From Candidatus Sulfotelmatobacter sp. (GTDB lineage: Bacteria; Acidobacteriota; Terriglobia; Terriglobales; Acidobacteriaceae): a DNA stretch of 64,000 nt. This document shows positions 44,069-54,619 of this stretch, piece after piece. The stretch lies in NCBI GenBank assembly GCA_025462865.1, contig JAOAPI010000138.1:1-64000 (forward strand), read 5' to 3'. The notes beneath the pieces are model-generated. The model was not told the origin of the DNA, did not search any database, and saw only the letters and a program-made list of their open reading frames with translations. A program made the position numbers and the translations under genes. The first letter of the stretch is position 1; every line of letters starts with the position of its first letter.

Positions 44069-45471
44069 ATGCGGATCGCTGTAGTTGGTTCCGGATACGT
44101 AGGATTGGTCGCTGGCGCTTGCTTTGCCGACCTCGGCCATGACGTCATTCTCGTCGACAATGACGAGCGCAAGCTCTCGGCCCTCAAGAACGGCGAAGTC
44201 CCTATTCACGAAAAATTCCTGCCCGAATTATTAGGCCGTCATCGCGGACAGCGCCTCCAATTTTCCGACAATTTGCAGGAAGCGGTGCGCGCCAGTTCCG
44301 TGATTTTCGTTGCCGTGGGTACGCCTCCCACCGATCGTGGTGATGCCGACCTCTCCTACGTCGAGTCCGTTGCTCGCGAAATCACCGGCGCCATCAACGA
44401 ATACAAAGTCATCGTGGAAAAAAGCACGGTACCCGTTTACACCAGCGAGTGGGTGCGCAAAATTATCCTGCGCAACGGGGCCGACCCAGACTCATTCGAC
44501 GTCGCTTCGAACCCTGAGTTTCTGCGCGAAGGCACAGCCGTCACTGATTTTCTTTTTCCGGACCGCATCGTAGTCGGCTGCGATACTCAACGTGCCGCCG
44601 AGGTTCTCCGCGAAGTCTACGAGCCGCTCACCAGCGGCACCTATTACGAACGCACCGACGCCATCCCTCAGCCCGACCGCACTTCCATTCCCGCTCCCAT
44701 CATTGTGACCAGCACCAAGAGCGCGGAACTGATCAAGCACGCCTCTAACGCCTTTCTCGCCATGAAGATTTCTTTCATCAACGCGGTCGCTTCCGTCTGC
44801 GAAACCGTTGGTGCCAATGTGAATCAGGTCTGCCATGGCATCGGCACCGACACTCGCATCGGTCCGCGCTTCCTGAATCCCGGCATCGGTTACGGCGGCT
44901 CCTGCTTCCCAAAAGATGTGCTGGCATTTCGCGCCGTCGCCCGCGAGTGCGGCTATGACTTCCGCCTGCTTGATGAAGTCATGCGCATCAACGAAGATCA
45001 GCGTGATCGCTTCCTTCGCAAAGTGCGCAGCGCCCTGTGGACCCTTCGCGGAAAGCATCTCGGCGTGCTCGGCCTCGCCTTCAAGGGCGGCACCGACGAC
45101 ATTCGCGAATCACCCGCGCTTTTCCTCGTGCAGGCTCTGTTGCAGGAAGGCTGCAAGATTACGGCCTACGATCCCGCCGCCATGGAGCGCACGCAGGAAG
45201 TCATCACTTCCCACCTTAAATATGCCAGCTCCGCTTACGAGGCAGCCACCGGCGCCGACGCGCTCTTGATCCTCACCGAGTGGGAAGAATTCGCCAACCT
45301 CGATCTCGACCGTCTCAACCGCGAACTTAAATATCCCATCGTGATCGATGGCCGCAACCTGTATGATCCCGAAGTGATGGCGGCGCATGGCTTCACTTAC
45401 TACAGCGTGGGACGCGCGGCCTCTCATCCTGATGGAGTTCCCGCCGCTCTCCGCAACGGCGCCAAGAAAGC

Positions 45472-45475
<4 letters not shown>
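44069..45475 (+). CDS. ugd: UDP-glucose 6-dehydrogenase
   Basis: 468 residues. The NAD-binding motif [10 protein letters not shown] is at the start, [17 protein letters not shown] and EKSTVPVYT follow, and the catalytic Cys lies in [12 protein letters not shown] (about 274-285). The C-terminal UDP-binding domain has [15 protein letters not shown]. It oxidises UDP-glucose to UDP-glucuronate in the cytoplasm. AGGGAG precedes the ATG. Its stop overlaps the start of the UDP-glucuronate decarboxylase gene (ATGA), so the two work in sequence. GDP-mannose dehydrogenase is less likely given this neighbour. Confidence 0.9.
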
Positions 45476-46434
<959 letters not shown>

Positions 46435-46448
46435 CCGCCTGAAGGATG

Positions 46449-46469
46449 GCCGGCTGCCCACTCGTCGCG
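46449..46469 (+). repeat. 21-bp direct repeat, copy 1
   Basis: A 21-base stretch (GCCGGCTGCCCACTCGTCGC plus G) lies 15 bp after the decarboxylase stop and occurs again without mismatch at 47472-47492. The two copies bracket the frameshifted secreted-protein gene. Confidence 0.85.
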
Positions 46470-46646
46470 ATTTTCGGAACGCCGTAAATTTGGACTGGAG
46501 ATGCGGCCATCCGCCGCTGATCAGGTATCGGGCGACCAGAACGGTCGCTGATTTTGCTTGACTCACGGCGCTCGTCCCGTCACATTGATTGCCGAGAGTT
46601 TGTCGCCTTCCTCCCCGCACATGGCCGGCCCCTCTGGAGGTTTATC

Positions 46647-47382
46647 GTGAAAAGAATTCCATTCTTGATCGCGCTGTTACTGGTCGCTGGAATCTCGGTA
46701 GTATCTGAGTCGGCGTTAGCGCAGAATGGTACACCGCCGTCGTACTGCCATCCTTGTCTCTTCTACGGTGGAGATTTCGACGCCTCGAACCCGGCAGCAA
46801 ACGTTCTCTCTAACGGCTTTGAACAGCACGGTTCGCAGAGTGCTGTGTACGTGCCCTTCGTCGTTCCAGCAGGCCAAGTCTGGGTGGTCACTGGCCTTTT
46901 CTCGAACAACATGTCAAACAATTCTTTTCTGGACCCCCCCGCGATCAAGTGGAGCATTTCCAGCGGGCTCAGCGCGGGAAACCCGGGCACTGTTATCGCG
47001 CAGGGAACAATTCATGCAACCTACACCCCGACAGGTCGAAACTGGAATGGTCTTACCGAGTACACGGCCCTCGGTCATCTAACCCCCGCGACGGCCGTTA
47101 GTCTCGCAGCCGACGTTTACTGGATGACCGCTACTCCCATCTGTACGGACGCCAGTTGCGGATTCGCGGGTTTTTGGATGTCCGACGTTGAAGATGTCCC
47201 CTGCCCCAAACCATAAAGGCATCGAACCGAATGATGACTCATTTTTTGTTTGGCCCGGCGGGAATTACTTCTTCGCTCCCACAGCGTATCCCAATGGAGT
47301 TTGCAACGGAGTGGGTGGCGACGGCACCGGCTGCGATAAGTTTTCCGCAGGTCTTATGGGGTTTGCGAAGCCGGCCCAGTAG
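46647..47382 (+). pseudogene. Secreted protein gene broken by a single-base frameshift
   Basis: The GTG at 46647 has a perfect GGAGG 7 bp upstream and begins a signal peptide ending in ALAQ. The frame runs 189 codons to a stop at 47216. Removing one C from the CCCC run at 47198-47201 joins it, through DVPAPNHKGIEPNDDSF, to a second open stretch ending at 47382, giving a protein of about 244 residues with a Cys-containing C-terminus. It is either a true pseudogene, a phase-variable C-tract or an assembly error. The function is unknown; there is no recognised catalytic domain. Confidence 0.72.
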
Positions 47383-47471
47383 CGAGGGCGCTGCCTCTTG
47401 ATGCGTGGCATGTTCGTCTACAGCATAGTGACTCTCCCTTGCACCGGCGTGGTTGCGGTAGGCACTCATTC

Positions 47472-47492
47472 GCCGGCTGCCCACTCGTCGCG
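47472..47492 (+). repeat. 21-bp direct repeat, copy 2
   Basis: Identical to 46449-46469. It lies in the 233-bp non-coding stretch between the frameshifted gene and the FG-GAP protein gene. That stretch otherwise shows no recognisable feature. Confidence 0.85.
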
Positions 47493-47615
47493 CTCTTCGA
47501 GGTGGCTACCACGAACCTCAACCGCAAATTGCGCTGCGAACTCCCACCCAATTTATGACACCGACGTGGACTGTTTCATGTTAACCTCGGCATCCATTGC
47601 CCGCCTTGGGACGCG

Positions 47616-49388
47616 ATGATGGCCCGAAAATCACAAACCGTGCGCGCCATTGTCACGGCTCTCTTCATGGTTGCAACGGCGGGATCGTCCGCTTCAGGCC
47701 AGTTCGAAACCCGTGCCAGCGTGAGTACCGGCGCATATGTGCCCAATTCGGCTGCGATGGGTGATTTCAACCGCGACGGCAAGCTCGACCTCGCTATTGT
47801 GAACTACTTGCCTTCTGGCAGCGTGATAATCCTTCTAGGAAACGGTGACGGCACCTTCGCTGTGGGCGCTTCCTATCCCGTAGCTATTCAGCCTCTGAAT
47901 CTGGCAACGTCGAGCTTCAGGCATAACGGAATACTCGACTTGGTCGTTGGAGATACCGGAAGCGACAATGTTTATATCATGCTCGGGAACGGTGATGGAA
48001 CGTTTCAAGCGGCGGTTCCCTATCCTACAACCGGCAGTCCGCTGGCGGTGAGCACCGGAGACTTCACTGGAGATGGCAAAGTCGACATCGGTACCTTCTC
48101 ACAACTTGGTTGCGACTGTGTTGAGGTGCTGCCCGGCAACGGCGACGGGACTTTCAGCCCGGCTATCGTCACTCCCGTTCCATACAACGTGACGGGGTTT
48201 GCGATGGTCGCGGCTGATTTTGATGGCGACGGAAAACTCGACGTGGCCGTGCCGGGGGGTTTTGGCACAACGAACCAGGTAGATATCTTGTTGGGAAACG
48301 GAGACGGGAGTTTCCGTCCAAATGGCTACTATCCCGTATCGGTTGACCCATTGTCGGTGACTACCGGTCGCTTCAACGCCGACAACCGGGTTGACTTGGC
48401 CGTTGGAAATTTCCTGGGCAACAGTGTCAGCGTCCTGATAGGGACCGGCAACGGAGGGTTCCGGCAGGCGGCGGACTATGACACTGCGGGCTTCACTACT
48501 TGGGTTGCGGTTGGCGACCTCAATGGTGACGGTAAGGAGGATCTGGCGGTCTCAAACCTTGGATCGCCAACCAATTCTTTCGCCGGTTCGGTGACTGTGC
48601 TCTCGGGAAATGGCGATGGCACTTTCGGGACGGGCGTCGTTTATCCCGCAGGGAAAGGCCTCAACTATGTTGCGATAGGCGATTTCAATGGAGATCACAA
48701 GCCAGACGTGGTAGCCGTGGATACACAAGGCAACGCAGTGTTCACTTTGCTGAACACCGGTACGGTGACATTTTCCCCGACCACGCCGATCACGTTTCCC
48801 AACCAGCTTGTGGGCACCACCAGTGCAATCCTCAGCGCGACCTTGACCAACAATGGCGCGTCCCCACTCACAATTTCGTCGGTCACTTACACTGGGAAAC
48901 CATTTCATCTCCAGACAACCTGCAAAGGAAGCGTACCTCCGGGTGGATATTGCACGATCTCGGCGACCTTCAGCCCGCAGGTAATCGACATAAGCTCCGG
49001 CACAATCACAATCCGCGACAGCGCGTCCTCCAAGCCGCAGGTCGTCGAACTGATGGGCACCGGCACGGTCGTGAAACTCATGCCCGCACAATTGAATTTT
49101 CCCCCGCAAAAGGTCGGTACAAGGAGTGCCACCGAAACAATTCAGCTCACCAACACTGGCAGCTCAATATTGAATTTTCCACCTCAGGCGATCGGAATCG
49201 CCGGCACTGATTATTACAATTTCCAGCAAAAGAATACCTGCGCCGCCTCGCTCGCTGCGGGAGCCAGTTGCACCATCAGCGTGATCTTCCGGCCCAGCAT
49301 GACGGGATCCCGCACCGCCTTTATCAGCGTCAATGACGATGGCGGCGGCAACCCACAGTCAATCCCGCTTTCTGGCACCGGCGACTAA
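47616..49388 (+). CDS. Secreted FG-GAP/VCBS-repeat protein with Ig-like C-terminus
   Basis: 590 residues with a signal peptide ending SASG. About seven FG-GAP/VCBS units follow (about 45-385), each with a calcium-binding-like DFNRDGKLD or DFDGDGKLD loop and a LLGNGDGTF strand. Two choice-of-anchor/Ig-like domains complete it (about 390-480 and 490-588; CTISATFSP, CTISVIFRP). It should fold as a seven-bladed, integrin-alpha-like propeller at the cell surface, used for adhesion or matrix binding. The codon after the chosen ATG is also ATG; no strong ribosome site precedes it. Confidence 0.82.
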   Translation: MMARKSQTVRAIVTALFMVATAGSSASGQFETRASVSTGAYVPNSAAMGDFNRDGKLDLAIVNYLPSGSVIILLGNGDGTFAVGASYPVAIQPLNLATSSFRHNGILDLVVGDTGSDNVYIMLGNGDGTFQAAVPYPTTGSPLAVSTGDFTGDGKVDIGTFSQLGCDCVEVLPGNGDGTFSPAIVTPVPYNVTGFAMVAADFDGDGKLDVAVPGGFGTTNQVDILLGNGDGSFRPNGYYPVSVDPLSVTTGRFNADNRVDLAVGNFLGNSVSVLIGTGNGGFRQAADYDTAGFTTWVAVGDLNGDGKEDLAVSNLGSPTNSFAGSVTVLSGNGDGTFGTGVVYPAGKGLNYVAIGDFNGDHKPDVVAVDTQGNAVFTLLNTGTVTFSPTTPITFPNQLVGTTSAILSATLTNNGASPLTISSVTYTGKPFHLQTTCKGSVPPGGYCTISATFSPQVIDISSGTITIRDSASSKPQVVELMGTGTVVKLMPAQLNFPPQKVGTRSATETIQLTNTGSSILNFPPQAIGIAGTDYYNFQQKNTCAASLAAGASCTISVIFRPSMTGSRTAFISVNDDGGGNPQSIPLSGTGD

Positions 49389-49720
49389 GCGCCTGCGCGG
49401 CGTCGTCTGATATTTCCACATTGGCTCTGTGACATCCAACCTTGTGCCCGCATCAAAACTGCGTATCATGGTCGAGGCAGTGACGGCCGTGAGAAACTAA
49501 ATTACGCCGCCACAACCTCTTTGTTCTCTAGATTTTGATATCTAAGTTCTTTAGACCTTCGGATCTGGCGGGAATTTCCCGCTAACCCAATGTTTTCAAA
49601 TGACCGAGGGGGTGGGGGTACCCACATATTTCATACCCCGCCACGGCACGCCAGGAGTCTTCGGCAAAATTTATTTTAGGTCAGGAACGCACAGCCCGGT
49701 GGATGGCTCGTGCGGCGGCC

Positions 49721-49861
49721 CAAGACGATCCCCAACAGCGCCGCCCCGACATCACGAAGGCCGGGCAACTGCCGGGCCGGGAACCGAAGATCGATCTCCA
49801 GAGTGGCCTGGGAATATCGTTGGACTATTTCAGAAAGGCAGTGTCAGAAGAGTCCACCACC
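49721..49861 (+). pseudogene. Decayed 3' fragment of a UDP-glucuronate decarboxylase gene
   Basis: The translation matches the last part of the intact decarboxylase (46285-46425) at 35 of 47 residues, including RRPDITKA and SLDYFRKAV. The conserved Trp of LGW is changed to Arg and there is no upstream gene body. It lies in the otherwise empty 49389-49876 stretch, which also has a 15-bp palindrome (49568-49582). It is a leftover of a second decarboxylase gene or of a partial duplication. Confidence 0.82.
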
Positions 49862-49876
49862 GCCAACAGCTGGCTA

Positions 49877-50854
49877 TCATCGAGACTCGAAATACGAATC
49901 TGTGGAAAACATTTGCTGAAAGTATTTCTCTTTCCACCTGGCGTTAAGCCGATCGAGCAGCAGACCTTCCGTCGCACCGAATGAATAAAAAACCACGCGC
50001 TTCGACTTTGCCAGCTCAGCCCGCCTCAGTTCGTCTAACGTCTCCTGCCTCGCTCTGGCAGAGTAGTCAACGAACGATTCAAAGTCTCCGAGGGCTTTGT
50101 ATTCTTCGGTCGGTTGATACGATGCCGCAGCCTCTGCCACCTTGATCTGGGTGTAGCGGGCGATCCCCTCCTGCCAGAGCTGGAAGCTGAAGTATTTATG
50201 GTCGTCGGCTGAAAGCTGCGCCAGAAACTTCTTGCGCTCTGCGATGTAGCGCTTTGCTAGTTTGGGAAACTCGGCTTCGTTCGTTTCTATTTCTGCGGCC
50301 AACAGCAGATCGCGAAGATGACTGAAACCTTCTGAGATTTCAGGTTGCTCGTAGGGAAACGAGTAGTTCAACATCCACATACCACTCTGGTCGCCATGGC
50401 TTAACCCGAGACCTTCTACTCCGGCATAGTAACCCGGCTGGCCATTTTGCAATTGATGAAAGTGTTCGTGCATTACTGCGATGAGCCAGGGCGTGCTCGT
50501 CTTACTCTCGGTATTTTGGGGCTCGCCAATCACGATGACAGATGGTGGCCCAAATGCTGGAAAGGTCGCCAGGAGTCTGGTCGGGAACTGACGCGGCCGC
50601 GCATAAATATTATCGCCGATTTTCGAGAATCCCCGTGGCGGCTCGGTATGATGCAAAAGAAATTCCATTTTTTCCGTTACCAGCAGCAGGGGCGTAAGCA
50701 CTTTATCCCAATCGGGCCAGATCTGGTCCTGAATCTGCGTAGCAAGCCGATAGAACTCCCGAACTCGAATCGCATCCTCCGGAGGTAATTGCACGCCCGC
50801 GGATTGAGCAGGCGCCGCCGTTACGAGCAGTAAGCAGGCAATCACAAGTCGCAT
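49877..50854 (-). CDS. Secreted putative zinc metallopeptidase (HExxH), family unknown
   Basis: 325 residues with a signal peptide (MRLVIACLLLVTAAPAQSAG). The motif VMHEHFHQLQ (about 124-133) fits HExxH, and WQEGIARY about 100 residues later offers a third ligand Glu, as in gluzincin-like peptidases. The rest is helical with no family I recognise. It stands alone on the minus strand between the decarboxylase remnant and the REC-PilZ gene. No strong ribosome site was seen before the ATG. The proteolytic role is inferred from the motif only. Confidence 0.6.
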   Translation of the reverse strand: MRLVIACLLLVTAAPAQSAGVQLPPEDAIRVREFYRLATQIQDQIWPDWDKVLTPLLLVTEKMEFLLHHTEPPRGFSKIGDNIYARPRQFPTRLLATFPAFGPPSVIVIGEPQNTESKTSTPWLIAVMHEHFHQLQNGQPGYYAGVEGLGLSHGDQSGMWMLNYSFPYEQPEISEGFSHLRDLLLAAEIETNEAEFPKLAKRYIAERKKFLAQLSADDHKYFSFQLWQEGIARYTQIKVAEAAASYQPTEEYKALGDFESFVDYSARARQETLDELRRAELAKSKRVVFYSFGATEGLLLDRLNARWKEKYFQQMFSTDSYFESR

Positions 50855-51024
50855 GGCGTTTTGGACGGAGGGAACACTCAGTCGTTAGCCGGGTGCCTCG
50901 GTGGTCGTCGTTTTTGCGGGACCTGAGAGCGCTCAGAGCGAGCGTCGATCTAGCCGGCTTTGGGGCTATCTGAATAGGATTCTAACAATGAGAGAAGCTG
51001 AGGCGAAATCGTATTTGCGCGCGG

Positions 51025-52173
51025 TTACTCGCTGCTCGGCGTCGCAGTCGCCACGAAATCAATCAACTGCTGCACGCCCGCACGTTCATCTTTGGTATTC
51101 AGCTTGAACGAAATGCCCATCCCGTAACCCGGATGCGACGCCTTCACTTGACCGCTCAGCCGCAACTTCATCTCGTGCGTGCGCACTGTGATTTCAATCG
51201 CCGAACCTTGCGCAAAAACCAGCGGCATTTCCAGATAGCATCCGCCCGGGCTCAGATCACTGAGATGACAGTAGTTTCGCACGGAGCTTCCCGCCTGAAA
51301 TACTTCTGCGCCCAGACGGCAGGAATATCTGGTTTGTCCGCGCCGGTTGTCCGGCTCGGAGCGAAGTCGAGCCACCGCTTCCCTTTCGCGACTCTTCCCT
51401 GCCTGCTTCTCCGTCTGCGCGCCTGCCGTGGACACTCCCTGCGGCTGGATGGACTGCCTCACGCCAACTTCCTGCGAAGCCAACTCGTCGCTCACCGCAT
51501 CGTCCAGATTTTTTTGCAACCACTCACTTATGATGCGACGCGAAGTTTGCGGCACATCCACAAACTGGACTCCGGCACGTCCATTCCAATCCTGCCACAC
51601 CACTTGCCCGGAGAGCCGAATGGTCGACTTATGCCCCGGCAATTGAAACTGAAAATAAACCTTAGAAGTCGGCGGCAATTTCTTTCCGAAAGTCACGGCC
51701 ATTCCATCTTCCGCCAGATCGACCAGCGTAGCCCGAACCTGTTCCCCGCCCGCATAATCGACCGTCGCCTGCGTATGCACGATCGCGCGCGCTTTACGCC
51801 GCTTATCCCGGTACAACAAGGTTTGCGCGGCACGCAGGCTGCTCAATGCCCGTTCATAGGCGATCGGCTTGTACACCACGAAATTGACGCCCAGGGAAAA
51901 CATCTCTCGAATATTCTCCTGCCCTTGCACAACCACCACCGCCAGAGTCGAATCGTTCAGCCGGGAGGAACGGCTCTCCAGCAGCAAAGCAATCGTCTCT
52001 CTCTGTGTTTTGCAATCCAGAACAATCAGATCAAAACGTTCCTGCGCCAATCTCACAGCAGCTCGCACCGGGTCCGCGCACAACTCAACTTTCATCTCCA
52101 GCTTTTCGACCACGCGGCGCAACACGTCCACCGCAGCTGCATCCGAGCACACCAATAACGTAGAAAGAGTCAT
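51025..52173 (-). CDS. REC-like domain with two PilZ domains
   Basis: 382 residues. A receiver-like N-terminus (about 1-115; FDLIVLDCK with the Asp in the phosphoacceptor position) is followed by a first PilZ-like domain (about 130-225; LVDLAEDGMAV, WQDWNGRAGVQFV) and a second PilZ domain (about 275-370; QTRYSCRLGAEVF, LSDLSPGGCYLEM). PilZ domains bind cyclic di-GMP through RxxxR and DxSxxG; the second domain has DLSPGG but only a partial arginine motif. The ATG at 52173 was preferred to the GTG at 52197. It is divergent from the minor pilin genes, which suggests control of pili or matrix by cyclic di-GMP. Confidence 0.78.
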   Translation of the reverse strand: MTLSTLLVCSDAAAVDVLRRVVEKLEMKVELCADPVRAAVRLAQERFDLIVLDCKTQRETIALLLESRSSRLNDSTLAVVVVQGQENIREMFSLGVNFVVYKPIAYERALSSLRAAQTLLYRDKRRKARAIVHTQATVDYAGGEQVRATLVDLAEDGMAVTFGKKLPPTSKVYFQFQLPGHKSTIRLSGQVVWQDWNGRAGVQFVDVPQTSRRIISEWLQKNLDDAVSDELASQEVGVRQSIQPQGVSTAGAQTEKQAGKSREREAVARLRSEPDNRRGQTRYSCRLGAEVFQAGSSVRNYCHLSDLSPGGCYLEMPLVFAQGSAIEITVRTHEMKLRLSGQVKASHPGYGMGISFKLNTKDERAGVQQLIDFVATATPSSE

Positions 52174-52421
52174 ACCCGATTCCCATCCTAGAATCACGCA
52201 GGTTCCGGCAACAAGTTACCGCAGTCATTGTTATCGCTGAACATTTCCTCGATCCACCTCGTAAGTGAACTGTTCTCAACGAGTGACGATCGTAATCCGC
52301 CTGATTACAAAAGCCCAATGCCGGGCCACTGACCGATAGTGCTTTGATTCTTCTCCAGCCCACCCCTACGATGACACCAAGTGGGGAGATCCTCACGAAC
52401 CGACGCCGGAACTTTGCTCCT

Positions 52422-53030
52422 ATGCAGACTCTCAAGACACAGAACAAAACGCAGGGCTTCACCCTGTTTGAACTGATGATCGCTGTCACCATCATCATGG
52501 TGCTAGGTGCGCTTACAGTGCCCCAAATGATGTCGACCATCAGCGACATGAGCCTGCGAAATGCCGCTTCGGATTTCAGCGGGCTATTACAGTCAGCTCG
52601 CATCCAGGCTGTGAAAAAGAATACTTTTTATGCGGTTCAATCGGGCTCGCTAGGTACGAATCATCCGATCTACTATGTCGACAAACCTACCGCGAGTTAC
52701 GTAAACGGCGACCCATTACTTCCGTTCGACCCGAGCGTTACCCTCTTTCAGGGAACCGGCAGTGGCGCTCCGAACGAAGCAACGTTTATTGCCGGTTTGA
52801 ATTTCACGATTTATGCGGGCGGAAACCCACCCAGCTTTAACGCTCGCGGACTTCCGTGTCTCGGTACGCTGACCACTTGCGTGCAGACCACCGGTCAAGG
52901 CTTTGTCGTGTTCATGTCCAAAAGTGCAACTGTGGGCAATACCCCCTGGGCCGCGGTCGTCATCAACCCCAGCGGACGCGTGCAGCTTTGGACGTCTGGT
53001 ACCAACGGCAGCTGGATACAACGGAACTGA
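52422..53030 (+). CDS. Minor type IV pilin, GspH/FimT-like
   Basis: 202 residues. It has a class III prepilin leader (MQTLKTQNKTQG) with cleavage before FTLFELMIAVTIIMVLG; the Glu at +5 is present. The periplasmic part resembles GspH/FimT pseudopilins. It is the first of four minor-pilin genes that are close or overlapping. Upstream in-frame starts exist, but this one gives a normal leader length. The 248 bp between this gene and the divergent REC-PilZ gene should hold both promoters; no boxes could be called with confidence. Confidence 0.83.
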   Translation: MQTLKTQNKTQGFTLFELMIAVTIIMVLGALTVPQMMSTISDMSLRNAASDFSGLLQSARIQAVKKNTFYAVQSGSLGTNHPIYYVDKPTASYVNGDPLLPFDPSVTLFQGTGSGAPNEATFIAGLNFTIYAGGNPPSFNARGLPCLGTLTTCVQTTGQGFVVFMSKSATVGNTPWAAVVINPSGRVQLWTSGTNGSWIQRN

Positions 53031-53038
53031 GGAACAAA

Positions 53039-53689
53039 ATGGCTCAATCGTTAAACAGTCGCTCCGCTGTTGCACGGCAACAGGATAGATTCCGCCAGTG
53101 CGGAATGACCTTGCTGGAACTCATGATCGCTTTGAGCGTGCTTTCCATTGGAATGTTGGGAGCTACAGGAATGATCCTTGCCGGCGTGCAATCGAATACT
53201 CGGAACAAGACAGACAGCACGGCCGTGGTTCTTGATCAGGAGATCCTGGAAAAGTTTGCAACCCTTACCAATTATCCGAAATCGGGAACCGCAACGATTT
53301 TCGACTGCGGCCTCCAAACCGGCTCCGGCACGGCCAATCAACATCTGGCTTCGCTAACTCAGGGAACGGTTGCAGCCGGGGGAGCCGGCGCAATTCTCTA
53401 TACCACGGCTACAGCGCCACTTCCCAGCAAGGTGGGAGACATTGACTGGACTCAGGCAACCCCCACATTGGCAACAGCCGCAACCGCGGGATATGCCATG
53501 CAGTACCGGGCATGCAGCGGAGACACTTATGAAGTCCGTTGGAACATCATGGAAGTCAACCCCAATGCAAACGGCCTGAGCCGCATAAGCATGTTGACCG
53601 TTTCTTCGCGGCAGCTCTCAGCGCAGAGCACTCACGCCTCCATACTTTTTTCCAACCCAACGACGCTACGCACTCTGATTGAAAACTGA
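53039..53689 (+). CDS. Minor type IV pilin, PilV-like
   Basis: 216 residues. The prepilin cleavage site is in QCG followed by MTLLELMIALSVLSIGMLG. The central part has two Cys that may pair. AGGAAC lies 5 bp before the ATG, which comes 8 bp after the preceding stop. PilV-like minor pilins prime pilus assembly together with the GspH-, PilW- and PilX-like partners encoded next to it. Confidence 0.83.
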   Translation: MAQSLNSRSAVARQQDRFRQCGMTLLELMIALSVLSIGMLGATGMILAGVQSNTRNKTDSTAVVLDQEILEKFATLTNYPKSGTATIFDCGLQTGSGTANQHLASLTQGTVAAGGAGAILYTTATAPLPSKVGDIDWTQATPTLATAATAGYAMQYRACSGDTYEVRWNIMEVNPNANGLSRISMLTVSSRQLSAQSTHASILFSNPTTLRTLIEN

Positions 53690-53705
53690 TTCGATTGGAA
53701 TAAAC

Positions 53706-54602
53706 ATGAAGATACATCGACAAACATCGACTCCATTGCAAGCGGGCTTCTCGCTGCTCGAACTCGTGCTGGTGTGTGCAATCCTGTCGATTGTGCTGGC
53801 GTCCGTGTTCAGCGGGATCAGCCTTACGATTCAGCGTAGTCAGGCGGAGCAGGTCAAGGTCGACCTGACCCAGGAAGGCCGGGAGTTCGTGGATGAGTTT
53901 GAACGAGATCTGCACCAGGCGGGCTATCCCAACTGCCGCATGGCCGGTACAACAGTAGCTTCAGCCTGTCCCACGGATTATTCCACCGCGCCAATCGAGG
54001 CGCAGTACTCAGGAATGGCGGTTGGCCTGGTGTACGTCTCCAACACAAAGGTTGTTTTTGAGGGAGCTGTCGACGGTAGCGGCACGGTGTATTCGATTCA
54101 GTATCGACTGGTAGATTCCGCTAATAATTGGCCGCCCACCACAACCTGCCCCTGCACCCTCCAGCGCAGCGAAGTAGCAAAGAATGTCGGGAACAATGTG
54201 AACCCCTGGTTGCAGGGTACGAACTTCAGTCAGGAACTTCAGAACGTGGTCAACAGCGGCGTCCCAGGAGGCACTGCGCAATACGGAGGCGGCCTGCCTA
54301 TTGCGGGTAATACAAAGTGGGGAGCTACCGACAGCGCCTACTATGCCGCCATCAGCACATTCAAGGATTATCCGGTCTTTCAGGCTTATGCTCAGGATGG
54401 AAGCATCGTCCCACTCCCTGTCGACTTGAGCGTGGCGGGCACCACGCAAACGCTTACATGCACTGTTAGCTCCATAACTTGTATAAAGTCGATCCGCCTC
54501 ACCATCAATCTTTTGGCAAACGCAACTACGGGTGCCGATATGCAGACGAACGTGCGGCCCGTTACGACCTTGGTGGGGAATGCTCGTCTGGTGAACAACT
54601 GA
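53706..54602 (+). CDS. Minor type IV pilin, PilW-like
   Basis: 298 residues. The leader MKIHRQTSTPLQAG is followed by FSLLELVLVCAILSIVLASV, with the conserved Glu at +5. A long periplasmic region with several Cys follows, consistent with PilW. An earlier in-frame start would overlap the previous gene, and the ATG at 53706 gives a normal leader. It lies 16 bp after the PilV-like gene and 17 bp before the PilX-like gene. Confidence 0.8.
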   Translation: MKIHRQTSTPLQAGFSLLELVLVCAILSIVLASVFSGISLTIQRSQAEQVKVDLTQEGREFVDEFERDLHQAGYPNCRMAGTTVASACPTDYSTAPIEAQYSGMAVGLVYVSNTKVVFEGAVDGSGTVYSIQYRLVDSANNWPPTTTCPCTLQRSEVAKNVGNNVNPWLQGTNFSQELQNVVNSGVPGGTAQYGGGLPIAGNTKWGATDSAYYAAISTFKDYPVFQAYAQDGSIVPLPVDLSVAGTTQTLTCTVSSITCIKSIRLTINLLANATTGADMQTNVRPVTTLVGNARLVNN

Positions 54603-54619
54603 GGAGGACCTCTTCCATT

